64,000 nt of DNA from Hyphomonadaceae bacterium (lineage in GTDB: Bacteria > Pseudomonadota > Alphaproteobacteria > Caulobacterales > Hyphomonadaceae). A program made the position numbers and the translations under genes. Positions 18,077-26,331 of the stretch are shown piece after piece. The DNA lies in assembly GCA_022844345.1 (NCBI GenBank), contig JALHLU010000001.1:248001-312000 (forward strand). Reading direction: 5' to 3'. The notes below the pieces were generated by a model that was given only the letters and a program-made list of their open reading frames with translations, was not told the DNA's origin and searched no databases. The stretch's first letter is position 1; the number at the start of each line of letters is the position of its first letter.

Positions 18077-18298
18077 ATGGCGCGTGGAGGCTTTGCACGG
18101 CGGCGCAGGCCGATGTCGCTCAAGCTGATTGCGATCATCGCGGGCATTGGGCTGGTGGTTCTGGCAGGGGTCATGTTCTGGGCCGCTGGCCAGGCGGATT
18201 CGCGCCGGCCCGAACAGCAGGAGATAACGGTCCCGGCGACCAATATCGGGCCAAACGCCCAGCCCCCGGGAGGCGGCGGCAATGCGCCAACGCCGTAG
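18077..18298 (+). CDS. Small single-pass membrane protein
   Basis: 73 residues: a basic N-terminus (RRRRP), one transmembrane segment (about residues 17-36, ending in FWAAGQ), and a Pro/Gly-rich tail. GGAGG lies six bases before the ATG at 18077. The end overlaps the start of the following exported-protein gene by 17 bp, so the two are cotranscribed. Function unknown. Confidence 0.7.
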   Translation: MARGGFARRRRPMSLKLIAIIAGIGLVVLAGVMFWAAGQADSRRPEQQEITVPATNIGPNAQPPGGGGNAPTP

Positions 18299-19940
18299 GT
18301 TCCCGGGCAACAGGCTTCTGTCCGCAGCGGTTCTTGCGATCGCGATGGGCGCATCTGCTTCCGCGCAGGTGACGAGCAGCTCCCTGCCCGCAACCGACCC
18401 GTGGGGCGTCGGCTGGCTTGGGGCGAATGACGGGCCGCTGCCCACCACCTTCTGGAACAACACCAGCGAGACGACGCTGGCGCCACTGTTCAGCGCGCTG
18501 AAGCCGCGCGAGCTGGCGCCATCGGCGCGGCAGGCGTTGCGGCGGGTTCTGATGTCCAAGGCGAAGAGCCCGGGCGGCGTCACCCTGATCCCCGAGCGGC
18601 TGCGGCTGCTGGAGGAACTGGGCGAGACGGAAAGCGCGATCGACCTGCGCCGCCGGTACAAGGACACCGACTGGGGCAAGCAGGCTGATCTGGCGTCGGC
18701 CGAGTTCGACCTTGCCCGCGGCGAGAAGGATGCGGCGTGTGCGCTGGCCGGCAAGCAGGCTGCCGGCGGCAAGGCGTGGCTGCCGGTGCGGGCCTTGTGC
18801 GCGGCGCTGGCTGGCGATGTTGGCGCCGCCAATGTGCTGGTCGAGCAGATCGTGGCGAGCGATGAGGCGGTTGGCCTGTGGTTGCTCGGCGCGCTGGCGG
18901 CGATCAATGCGCCGGAGCTGAAGAAGGCGGAAGGCCGGTATGGCGCGCCGCTCGAGGCGGCGGTGTCGGTGGCCGCGAAGCTGCCGGTTCCGGCCAACGC
19001 GCTCAATGGCATGCGCGCGGACATTGCGGCGGCGATTGCAAAGAATACCAGCGCCACGCAGGCGCAACGGCGTGGGGCTTTGCGCGCAGCCGTTGAAGGC
19101 GGGAAGCTGAAGGCTGCAGACATTGCCGCTGTGCTGGCGCTTGCGCCCGATGTGGCGCCGGCGCGCGGGGCCAAGCCTGACCTTGTGGCGCAGGCCATTG
19201 CGACGGCGGCCAACAAGGAAGCGGCGCCCGCCGCCAAGGCTGCGGCCTATGCGGCGGCGCTGAAGGGCGCCGAGACGCTGACGGATGCGCGCATTGCGGC
19301 GCTGGGGCTGCTGGCGCCGATCAAGGCGCTGCCGCGCAACGATGCGACGCTGGCCTATGCCGACCAGTTTGCGCGCGCGAGCCTTCTGGCCGGGGACGTT
19401 GGCCTTGCCGGCGAATGGCGCAAGCAACTGGGCGCGATGGCGGCGGACAAGCAGGATCCTTGGGCCCTTGCCCGGCTGGACCTGATGCTGTCGCTGGCCG
19501 GGGCGAAGACCGACAAGCCCGTCGTTCTGCTCGACCGGATGATCGCGGCGACGCAGCCCAAGCCCGACGCCAAGCCGGGCGCGGCGGCCTCCTCGGGCGA
19601 ACAGCAGCTGGCGATACGGCGGATCGAAAATACGCGGATGCTGTTCCTTCATGTCGGGCTGGGCCGGGAGCTGAGCGGGGAGCAGCGCACGCTGCTCTCG
19701 ACCTTGCGCACGGCGGGACGCGGCGTGCCGGACGCGGCGATTGCGCGGATCACGGCGGCGGCGCGGCAGGATGCGGATGGCGAGGCGATGCTGGCGGCGA
19801 TTGGCCAGCTGGGGAATGATATTTCGGCGCTGTCGTTCGCTGGACTCTCGGACTTGCTCGTGCAGTTGAGCGCGGTAGGCATGGGCGAGGATGCCGAAGC
19901 CATTGCGCTGGAAGCGATGCAGGTGTGGAAGGCGTTCTGA
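18282..19940 (+). CDS. Exported alpha-helical repeat-like protein, unknown function
   Basis: 552 residues. A signal peptide (RLLSAAVLAIAMGASASA, cleavage near residue 28) leads into a long Ala/Leu-rich helical protein with many AxxAL and LAxLxL stretches typical of superhelical repeats, though no repeat unit is sharp enough for me to name. Proteins of this look sit between aroK and xerD in other alphaproteobacteria (from memory). Overlaps the preceding small membrane-protein gene. Confidence 0.8.
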   Translation: MRQRRRFPGNRLLSAAVLAIAMGASASAQVTSSSLPATDPWGVGWLGANDGPLPTTFWNNTSETTLAPLFSALKPRELAPSARQALRRVLMSKAKSPGGVTLIPERLRLLEELGETESAIDLRRRYKDTDWGKQADLASAEFDLARGEKDAACALAGKQAAGGKAWLPVRALCAALAGDVGAANVLVEQIVASDEAVGLWLLGALAAINAPELKKAEGRYGAPLEAAVSVAAKLPVPANALNGMRADIAAAIAKNTSATQAQRRGALRAAVEGGKLKAADIAAVLALAPDVAPARGAKPDLVAQAIATAANKEAAPAAKAAAYAAALKGAETLTDARIAALGLLAPIKALPRNDATLAYADQFARASLLAGDVGLAGEWRKQLGAMAADKQDPWALARLDLMLSLAGAKTDKPVVLLDRMIAATQPKPDAKPGAAASSGEQQLAIRRIENTRMLFLHVGLGRELSGEQRTLLSTLRTAGRGVPDAAIARITAAARQDADGEAMLAAIGQLGNDISALSFAGLSDLLVQLSAVGMGEDAEAIALEAMQVWKAF

Positions 19941-20023
19941 TCGGGCGCCGGTTCCGCATGCCCTCCGCATGCCCTGATCCATCGGCTAACTTCCCATAAA
20001 CCCGGAGCGCGCAATGTCTCGCG

Positions 20024-20941
20024 ATGCTCGACACGCGCCGGATTGAAGCTTTTCTTGACACGCTGCGGGCGGAGCGCGGGGCGGCGGACAATACGATTGA
20101 GGCGTATCGGCGGGATCTTGAGGATGCGTCCTCCTTCCTGCGGGCCAATCGGTCTTCGCTGATTGATGCGGGCGAGCGGGACCTTTCGGCCTTTGTGCGC
20201 GACCTGCATGAGCGGGGCATGTCGGCGGCGACGGTGTCGCGGCGGCTTTCGGCGTTGCGGCGGTTCTTTCGTTTCCAGCTGGGCGAAAATGAGCGGCAGG
20301 ACAATCCGACCTCGCGGCTGGATGGGCCGGCCACGCGGCGCGATCCGCCTGACGTGCTGTCGCGCGAGGAGGTCTCGCGGCTGATTGCGGCGGCGCAGGG
20401 AACGGAGGCTTCCGACCTGCGGACCATCTGCCTGATCGAGCTGTTGTATGGGGCGGGGTTGCGGGCGTCGGAATGTTGCGACCTGCCCTTGTCGGCGCTG
20501 CCGGCGCCGGGGGCGACGGTGTTGATCGTGCGCGGCAAGGGCGACAAGGAGCGGATCACGCCGCTGGGCAAGCCGGCGCTGATGGCGCTTAAGAATTACA
20601 TGGCCGTGCGCGAGCAGTTCCTGCCGAAGTCGGCGGTGCGGACGGCGGCGATGCGGTATGTTTTTCCATCGCGCGGGGCTGGCGGGCGGCTGACGCGGCG
20701 CAGGCTGGGGCAGATACTGGAAGACCTGGCGATGAAGGCGAATATCTCGCTTGAGCGGGTGACGCCGCACGCCCTGCGCCACGCTTTCGCGACGCATCTT
20801 TTGTCTGGCGGGGCCGACCTGCGGGCGGTTCAGCTTCTGCTGGGCCACGCGGATATCTCGACCACGCAGATCTATACGCATGTGGTGACAGACGAGCTGC
20901 GCGACCTGCTGGAAGCGGCGCATCCGATGGCGCGTGCTTGA
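20024..20941 (+). CDS. xerD: Tyrosine recombinase XerD
   Basis: 305 residues. It resolves chromosome dimers at dif with XerC and FtsK. All catalytic residues are visible: Arg in GAGLRASE, Lys in GKGDKERITP, His-x-x-Arg in HALRHAFATH, His in LLGHADISTT and the nucleophile Tyr in TQIYTHV. The N-terminal SAM-like core-binding domain fills the first 100 residues. It is followed by a 139-bp palindromic element. Confidence 0.95.
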   Translation: MLDTRRIEAFLDTLRAERGAADNTIEAYRRDLEDASSFLRANRSSLIDAGERDLSAFVRDLHERGMSAATVSRRLSALRRFFRFQLGENERQDNPTSRLDGPATRRDPPDVLSREEVSRLIAAAQGTEASDLRTICLIELLYGAGLRASECCDLPLSALPAPGATVLIVRGKGDKERITPLGKPALMALKNYMAVREQFLPKSAVRTAAMRYVFPSRGAGGRLTRRRLGQILEDLAMKANISLERVTPHALRHAFATHLLSGGADLRAVQLLLGHADISTTQIYTHVVTDELRDLLEAAHPMARA

Positions 20942-20978
20942 GGCGCCTGGCGTTCAGACATCGCGACGCCGGAAAGCC

Positions 20979-21117
20979 TTGAGACAGACCCCCACCTGTC
21001 CGCCCCCTAAGAACGGGGCGGGACCCTGTTGGGCGAGCTTAACCAATTTTGAAGGACGGTAGTCCAAGCAGGTTCCGCCCCGTTCTTAGGGGGCGGACAG
21101 GTGGGGGTCTGCTTCGG
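20979..21117. repeat. 139-bp palindromic element, family A copy 1
   Basis: Two 36-bp inverted arms (20986-21021 and 21075-21110) match exactly and enclose a 53-bp core. Each arm begins AGACCCCCACCTGT and then forms its own hairpin, CCGCCCC-loop-GGGGCGG. The outer flanks are TTGAGAC on the left and GCTTCGG on the right. It lies between the convergent ends of xerD and the amidohydrolase gene. Related to copies at 34787 and 38955. The core here runs in the opposite sense to those two. Confidence 0.92.
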
Positions 21118-21150
21118 CGGGCCGCGCCTTTTCGAGTCGATGTCCCTTTC

Positions 21151-22842
21151 TCACTCACCATCTTCGCGGCTGTAGACGACCTTTCCGCTGACCACGGTGA
21201 TCGCGGGGTCGGCCGTGAGGATGCCGGCTTCGGGGATGGTCATGATGTCGGCGGTGAAGCCAGTGAAGTCGGCGAGCTTGCCGGGTTCGATCGTGCCGAG
21301 GTCGTTCTCCTGGAAGGCGGCGATGGCCGGCCAGAGGGTGAACATCTTCAGCGCCTCTTCGCGCGTGACGGCCTGTTCGGGATGCCAGCCTTCGCCGGAA
21401 TTGCCCTTGAGGTCCTTGCGCGCCACTGCGGCGTAGAACTCGATGCGCGGATCGCCCTGCTCCACTGGAGCGTCAGAGCCGCCCGCGATGATGGAGCCGG
21501 CGTCGATCAGCGCGCGCCAGGCATAGGCGCCGGCGAGACGATCGGGCCCGAGGCGCGCCGGGGCGAAATAGAGATCCCCGATGGCGTGGCTGGGCTGCAT
21601 CGACGGGATGACGCCCAGAGCCTTGAAGCGGGGAATGTCCTCGACGTGCAAGATTTGCGAATGCTCGATGCGCCAGCGCTTGTCGGGGCCCGCGACACCG
21701 GCGTCGGCGAAGGTCTTTTCCATCCAGTTGAGGAGGAGACGGTTGCCCTCATCGCCGATGGCGTGGAAGGCGACCTGGATGTTGGCGCCGGAGGCTTTGC
21801 GCAGGATCGCCAGCGTTTCGGCTTCCTGGGCGATCTGGAGGCCGCTAATATCCGGGCGGTCTGAATAGGGCTCGGTGAGCAGCGCGCCGCGCGAGCCGAG
21901 GGCGCCGTCCATGTAGAGCTTGATTGCTTTCGTGGTGACGAGGCCGTCTTCGCTAGCGCCCCAGAGGCCGCCCTCGGTCATCATGTCGAAGGCGGCGCCA
22001 TCGACGGCGTTGTAGATGCGCATCGGGACTTCACCGGCAGCCGACATGGAGTTGAGTGTCGCCATATGCGGGCCGATGGCCGACATGTTGTGGAGACCCG
22101 TCCAGCCGAGGCCGACTTCGCGGGCCATGGCCTTGGCGTAGGTGGCGCGGACCTGCGCATCGGTGGGGGCGGTCATCAGGGCGGCCATCGGAGCCATGGC
22201 GTTGTCGATCAGCATGCCGGTGGGCAGGCCCTGGGCATCGACCTCGATGCGGCCGCCTGCGGGTTGGGATGTGGGCTTGCCGTCGAGCGCGACGGCTTTC
22301 AGAGCAGCTGTGTTGGCGACCATGGCGTGGCCGTCTGCGCGTTCGAGCACGACGGGGCGTTCGCCCGTGACGGCGTCGAGATCGTGGCGGGTTGGGAAGC
22401 GGCCTTCGGGCCAGTGGGTTTCGATCCAGCCGCGGCCGATGAGCGGCTGGCCGGGCGGGAGTTCGTCCGAGGCCTCCATCACGGTGAGAACGAGATCGGC
22501 GATCGAGTCGACATCGTCGAGGTTCAGCGTCTGCTCGCGCTCGCCAATCCCGTAGAGATGGGCGTGGGCGTCGGTGAAGCCGGGATAGAGAAAGGCGCCG
22601 GCGAGATCGATTTTCCGGGTCGCCTCGCCTGCGGATTTCAGCAGCTCCTCGGCGGCGCCGACTTCGACGATGCGGCCATCCTTCACTGATACCGCGGTTG
22701 CAGGCAGCTGGCCATCGACGCCGGTGTAGATGGTGGCGTTGTGGAATATCGCGTCTGGCGGATTTGCGGGCGCGTTTTCGCAGGCGCTCAAGCCCATGAT
22801 GGCAAGTGCGAGAGCTGAGATTTCAGCTAGCCTAAGTCGCAT
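21151..22842 (-). CDS. YtcJ-like amidohydrolase, lipoprotein
   Basis: 563 residues, amidohydrolase family 3. After a lipoprotein signal (GLSAC|EN) come the first metal-binding motif PGFTDAHAH, HAIGDEGN, EHSQILH and the closing GGSDAPVEQGDP. This set identifies a metal-dependent periplasmic hydrolase of the YtcJ type; the substrate is unknown. GGAGGGG precedes the ATG at 22842. The frame is open 44 codons further upstream, but those codons precede the signal peptide. Confidence 0.88.
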   Translation of the reverse strand: MRLRLAEISALALAIMGLSACENAPANPPDAIFHNATIYTGVDGQLPATAVSVKDGRIVEVGAAEELLKSAGEATRKIDLAGAFLYPGFTDAHAHLYGIGEREQTLNLDDVDSIADLVLTVMEASDELPPGQPLIGRGWIETHWPEGRFPTRHDLDAVTGERPVVLERADGHAMVANTAALKAVALDGKPTSQPAGGRIEVDAQGLPTGMLIDNAMAPMAALMTAPTDAQVRATYAKAMAREVGLGWTGLHNMSAIGPHMATLNSMSAAGEVPMRIYNAVDGAAFDMMTEGGLWGASEDGLVTTKAIKLYMDGALGSRGALLTEPYSDRPDISGLQIAQEAETLAILRKASGANIQVAFHAIGDEGNRLLLNWMEKTFADAGVAGPDKRWRIEHSQILHVEDIPRFKALGVIPSMQPSHAIGDLYFAPARLGPDRLAGAYAWRALIDAGSIIAGGSDAPVEQGDPRIEFYAAVARKDLKGNSGEGWHPEQAVTREEALKMFTLWPAIAAFQENDLGTIEPGKLADFTGFTADIMTIPEAGILTADPAITVVSGKVVYSREDGE

Positions 22843-22954
22843 GAAGGCCCCTCCGGAATTAGGTGGCACGTTAGCGATGGCTGGGGTGGGCGCAAGCGGC
22901 TCGGGCGTTCGAGGCACGGGTTCGCGGTCTCGCAGGTGAAGCCTGCGAGTTGCG

Positions 22955-23578
22955 TTACGGGGTGGCTCCTTCAATCGAGTGTGGGGTTGCTCGCACGAGG
23001 GTTGCGGCGAGAGCTGTGAGCGCGGCCTCGTGGTTCGACGGACGCAACGCCATGCGATGCATGGCCTTGCTGCTCACCATGAGGCCTGACTGAAAGCTCG
23101 ACACACCCACAGCCTCATGGTGAGCAGCATGGCGGAGCCATGCGTCCGTCGAACCATGGGCTCCGAGGGGATCGGCGTTGCGGAGCTGCTTCAGCCTGGC
23201 GGCGTGGGCTTGCGCGCGTGCTTCCATTTCGGTGCAGGCGATGACGAGGGCGGCGATGCGAGCGATGAGTTCGGGCAGGCTCTTGGCGTGGGTGAGGTGT
23301 GGCGTGCAGCGCTTGTGCGGCAGGCCGGGGCGGATGCGGGCGATCTGGCAGCCGCGCATGGCGATCCAGAGACGGAGGGAGTCTTCGGCGTCGAGGATCA
23401 GCAGTTCGAGCTGGAGGCGAAGCGCAGGGTTGATCAGGAGTTCGCTGAACGTTGCTTCGTCCTTCGCGGCGTGGACGAGTTGCAGCGCGCGATGACGTAG
23501 ACCTTCGGCGACCTGGCGGATGGGGTCCGCCGGGAAGAGCGCGCGCAGGATGATCCAGAGCCAGGACATGGGGAGCAT
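22955..23578 (-). CDS. Hypothetical protein with repeat-derived C-terminus
   Basis: 207 residues, no family recognised. Residues 1-140 are Leu-, Ala- and Arg-rich and probably helical. Residues about 141-183 are encoded entirely by a 126-bp palindromic repeat (23031-23156), so the C-terminus probably arose by insertion of the repeat and read-through to a later stop. Whether the gene is functional is uncertain. The sequence upstream of the ATG (23578) has GGGG near it but no strong ribosome-binding site. Confidence 0.5.
   Translation of the reverse strand: MLPMSWLWIILRALFPADPIRQVAEGLRHRALQLVHAAKDEATFSELLINPALRLQLELLILDAEDSLRLWIAMRGCQIARIRPGLPHKRCTPHLTHAKSLPELIARIAALVIACTEMEARAQAHAARLKQLRNADPLGAHGSTDAWLRHAAHHEAVGVSSFQSGLMVSSKAMHRMALRPSNHEAALTALAATLVRATPHSIEGATP
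23031..23156. repeat. 126-bp palindromic repeat (family C) inside a reading frame
   Basis: Inverted arms share TGGTTCGACGGACGCA at the outer ends and GCTGCTCACCATGAGGC at the inner ends. Between these, the left arm has the hairpin CCATGC/GCATGG and the right arm ATGGC/GCCAT, so each arm folds on its own. One copy in the window. It overlaps the C-terminal third of the hypothetical gene at 22955-23578. Confidence 0.8.
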
Positions 23579-23732
23579 TGTGCGCTCATTCCGGGCCCGG
23601 CTGGTTCTGCGCGGCTACGTCCTACGAGTTGTGATCGCAGGGTGTTGGAATTGCGGGGGAAGTTTTTTCTGTCTCCGGCAGTTTCGGACAGGCTGTTTCA
23701 CACAAACCGGGCTTTGCGAGAGACCCCCTCCG

Positions 23733-23800
23733 TCATCCGCGCTTCGCGCGGCTGCCACCTCCCCCGATCGTGTGGCGATCGAGGGAGGCAAGAGGCCGGG
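23733..23800. repeat. GC-rich hairpin element in non-coding stretch
   Basis: Within the 305-bp gap 23579-23883. CCGCGC/GCGCGG forms one hairpin and CTCCC-CGATCG pairs with CGATCG-GGGAG in a second. The motif (GACGGAGGGGG next to a hairpin) resembles dispersed elements common in alphaproteobacteria, but only one copy is here. I see no gene in the gap. Confidence 0.45.
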
Positions 23801-23825
23801 TGGGGTTCAGCGGTCCATAGAAACG

Positions 23826-23855
23826 AAAAACCCCTCGCCTTGTCAGCGAGGGGTT
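23826..23855 (-). terminator. Rho-independent terminator of rpmB
   Basis: A 10-bp stem (AACCCCTCGC and its complement) with a 7-base loop, then five T residues on the minus strand. It lies about 30 bp after the rpmB stop. Confidence 0.88.
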
Positions 23856-23883
23856 CTGGAATTCTTCGGATCAGAAACCTGCC

Positions 23884-24186
23884 TCAGGCAGCGGCTTCGG
23901 CAGCCTCGGCGGCTTTCTTGGCGATGTTTTTCTTGATCTTGAGCATCTTGGGCGAGAGCTCCTCGTCCTTCGCCTTGGCGAGGAAGCTGTCGAGGCCGCC
24001 GCGCTTGTCGATGGTGCGGAGGGCCGCAGCCGAGACGCGGGCCGAGTAGGACTGGCCGAGTGCGTCCGAGTGAACGGTTACGTTCACCAGGTTCGGCAGA
24101 TAGCGCCGCTTGGTCTTGATGTTGGAGTGGCTGACAGTGTTGCCGACCATCGGCTTCTTGCCAGTGAGTTCACAAACGCGGGACAT
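23884..24186 (-). CDS. rpmB: 50S ribosomal protein L28
   Basis: 100 residues. The opening [16 protein letters not shown], then [15 protein letters not shown], are diagnostic for L28. The C-terminal tail is Lys/Ala-rich. Full length for alphaproteobacterial L28. Divergent from the DUF3108 gene, an arrangement common in this class, and followed by a strong terminator. Confidence 0.97.
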   Translation of the reverse strand: MSRVCELTGKKPMVGNTVSHSNIKTKRRYLPNLVNVTVHSDALGQSYSARVSAAALRTIDKRGGLDSFLAKAKDEELSPKMLKIKKNIAKKAAEAAEAAA

Positions 24187-24417
24187 GGCCCACCCTTCCT
24201 GAAACGTCTGCGCGGTTCAAAAACCCCAGAAAACGGGGATTTCGGGCCCGGCGCTGAAAGCGAAGCGGGGTGATTAGTCAGGTGGACGGGGACTGTCAAG
24301 TTCGGGCTTGCGGCCGGGCGCCCCCGAGAGGGTTACCGCGCCGGTCGAGAAATCGCCAGATTCTGCAGCTCTAGGGAGAGGGAGCGGCCGGCAGGATGCG
24401 GGCTGCGGAGCGAATTA

Positions 24418-25260
24418 ATGGCCGTTTTCACCGCCCTTCTCTCAGCCGGGGGACTGCTTTTCCTTCCCCTGCTGGGACAGAACGGCCTGTCGCAGATCGC
24501 GGCCGGCGGCGCGAACATGCGGCTGGAGGCGGAATACGAGGCGATCACACCGGTGCCGTGGGTAGGGCGGCACAAGACGGCGTCGGCCTCCCTGGTGGTC
24601 GACCTTTCGCCCAACAGCTATCGCGTGACGATGAGCAGCCGGGCGGAGGGCTTCATCGACTGGTTCGTCGACGCCTCCACCACCATGACGTCGAACGGCG
24701 CCCTTACCGCGTTCGGGCTGTTCCCTGCCCACTTCGACAGCACGGTGAGGGACGGATCGAAGCAGCGGCGCGTGATCGTGGATTATACCGGGCGCGAGGT
24801 GCTGGTCTCGGTGAGCCCGAAATTCGGCAATTGGGGATATCCGGCGACGTCCAACGCGCAGAAGCTGGAGGCGGTCGATCCGTTGACCGCGATCCTGGGC
24901 ATGACGATGCGGATCAGGGCGACGCCCGCCAACCCGTGTGGCGGGCCGTTGCGCATGTTCGATGGCAAGCAGCGCTATGACATCCGCCTGCGCTATGTCG
25001 CGCGGCTGACGTGGGACTCGGATGTCTACAAGGGGCCGGCGCTGAAGTGCGAAGCGGAGTATATCGAGATCGCGGGGTTCGATGCGAAGTCGGCGCAGCA
25101 GAAAGAAGACGATCGCAACGATATCGCGTGGGCAAACTTCATCCTGGCGGAACTGGACGGCGGCGCCCTGACGCCGCCGCTGAAGGCCGAGCTGCGAAGC
25201 AAGCGGAGCGGGAAGTACACGATCCAGGCGACGAAGCTGAGATATGGGCGGGCGGGTTAG
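24418..25260 (+). CDS. DUF3108 domain-containing exported protein
   Basis: 280 residues. A hydrophobic N-terminus (about residues 3-28) acts as a signal or anchor. The rest has the DUF3108 pattern: EYEAI, ASASLVVDLSPNSYRVTMSS, FDSTVRDGSKQRRVIVDY, then VDPLTAILGM and CGGPLRMFDGKQRYDI. Function unknown; it is believed to act in the periplasm. GGAG lies upstream of the ATG. It is divergent from rpmB. Confidence 0.88.
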   Translation: MAVFTALLSAGGLLFLPLLGQNGLSQIAAGGANMRLEAEYEAITPVPWVGRHKTASASLVVDLSPNSYRVTMSSRAEGFIDWFVDASTTMTSNGALTAFGLFPAHFDSTVRDGSKQRRVIVDYTGREVLVSVSPKFGNWGYPATSNAQKLEAVDPLTAILGMTMRIRATPANPCGGPLRMFDGKQRYDIRLRYVARLTWDSDVYKGPALKCEAEYIEIAGFDAKSAQQKEDDRNDIAWANFILAELDGGALTPPLKAELRSKRSGKYTIQATKLRYGRAG

Positions 25261-25305
25261 TCATCCCGGTCTTGCCTTTTTGCGTGGATGGGTCAGGTTT
25301 GAAGC

Positions 25306-25527
25306 ATGATCGACTGGTCGCAATGCACGGCGGTTGAACGCATCGAAGGCAAGGTGAGCGGCGCCTGGCTTTTCAAGGACTCGCGTGTGCCAGTTAAAGC
25401 GCTGTTCGAGAATCTCGAGGCTGGCGCGACAGTCGACGAATTCCTTGAGTGGTTCGAGGGCGTGTCACGGGCGCAGGTTGAAGCTGTTCTACGCTTGTCA
25501 ATGCAGGATTTGACCTCCCCCCCTTAG
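25306..25527 (+). CDS. DUF433-like antitoxin candidate
   Basis: 73 residues. The layout fits DUF433: a short N-terminal strand (CTAVERIEGKVSGAW), then FKDSRVPVKALFENLEAGAT, then a helical FLEWFEGVSRAQVEAVLRL. DUF433 proteins often pair with PIN-like nucleases as putative antitoxins. Its stop lies 40 bp before the start I propose for the PIN-like gene. The usual DUF433 partner is DUF5615; here it is a different PIN-like protein. Confidence 0.7.
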   Translation: MIDWSQCTAVERIEGKVSGAWLFKDSRVPVKALFENLEAGATVDEFLEWFEGVSRAQVEAVLRLSMQDLTSPP

Positions 25528-25567
25528 GTTGCATTCGACAACGTCCGTTGGCGAAAGCGAGCTGCTT

Positions 25568-26122
25568 GTGAAGACTTTCACACTCGATACCAACTGCTTC
25601 GTCGACGTTGCGCGAGCACGACCGGACATGCGTCACGTTTTGGCGTTACGCGACGCTCATCGTGCGGGCAAAGCTAACGTCGCCATTGTTGGAATTTCAG
25701 CGTCAGAGAAACAAACCTCGGGCGGTTATCTCGCAACATTCTCGGCATTCCAGACTGAACTCGAAATGTTGGGGCTCGGCTGTCTCGAAATACTAAAACC
25801 CATTGGCTACTGGGACATCACATACTGGGACTGGTGTGTTGGGTCCGATGCAAATCTCCTTGCTCTTGAGCAAGCGATCCATTCGGCCATGTTTCCTAAG
25901 TCGCAGTTTGACCTAACTGATCACATCGCGAAAAGCGGCAAGACACCAAGCAACGCAGAGGTCGAATGGCGAAATCAAAAATGCGATACACTGGCCTTGG
26001 CGAGTCACGTGATGAACCGCAGGGAGGTCTTCGTAACGCGCGATCTCGACTTTGATGGCGCACGATCGTTGGCCAGCGTCGGCCAAATCGTCGTACCGAG
26101 TATCGCGGCAACCATGATTTAG
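25568..26122 (+). CDS. PIN-like nuclease, putative toxin
   Basis: 184 residues from the GTG at 25568, which begins VKTFTLDTNCFVDVA, a PIN-type first strand with the DTN acid motif. The second acid is likely Glu in ISASEKQT, the third Asp in KCDTLALASHVMNR, and the fourth the Asp pair of FVTRDLDF. This order is that of PIN-domain RNases such as VapC, although the protein is longer than VapC. An earlier TTG (25529) is in frame but would add a non-conserved leader. The gene is visibly poorer in GC than its neighbours. Toxicity is inferred from context only. Confidence 0.6.
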   Translation: MKTFTLDTNCFVDVARARPDMRHVLALRDAHRAGKANVAIVGISASEKQTSGGYLATFSAFQTELEMLGLGCLEILKPIGYWDITYWDWCVGSDANLLALEQAIHSAMFPKSQFDLTDHIAKSGKTPSNAEVEWRNQKCDTLALASHVMNRREVFVTRDLDFDGARSLASVGQIVVPSIAATMI

Positions 26123-26318
26123 ATTGCCGCTATCCACAGCCTCGCCTGTTGACCCCGAGCGTCTCGCACCCCAACCTTGTGGCTGGACCGATCCCGAGTC
26201 CGCACAGGCCTTGAGCCTACAGGGAAGACGGATATGCGCTGGCGCCCGATCACTCCCCTCGCCCTTCACGTGCAGGCGCAGCTGCGCCTTAGCCTGATCG
26301 CCTGATCCGCAATACATC

Positions 26319-26325
26319 GGGAGGG
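26319..26325 (+). promoter_or_regulatory. Shine-Dalgarno site that supports a CTG start
   Basis: GGGAGGG, six bases before CTG 26332. No ATG, GTG or TTG is in frame between the TAG at 26290-26292 and the GTG at 26404. Confidence 0.65.
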
Positions 26326-26331
26326 CAGCCA

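Noticed and set aside
18171-19982. A 603-codon minus-strand frame under the exported helical protein
   Set aside because: Arg- and Gln-rich shadow frame opposite a gene with a signal peptide and good codon use.
20979-21117. Family A palindrome as a dif site beside xerD
   Set aside because: dif is about 28 bp with a short central spacer and is unique per chromosome; this element is 139 bp and repeated three times.
23520-24049. Frames of 130-140 codons spanning the rpmB 3' region on the plus strand
   Set aside because: They overlap the rpmB gene and its terminator in antisense and have no motifs.
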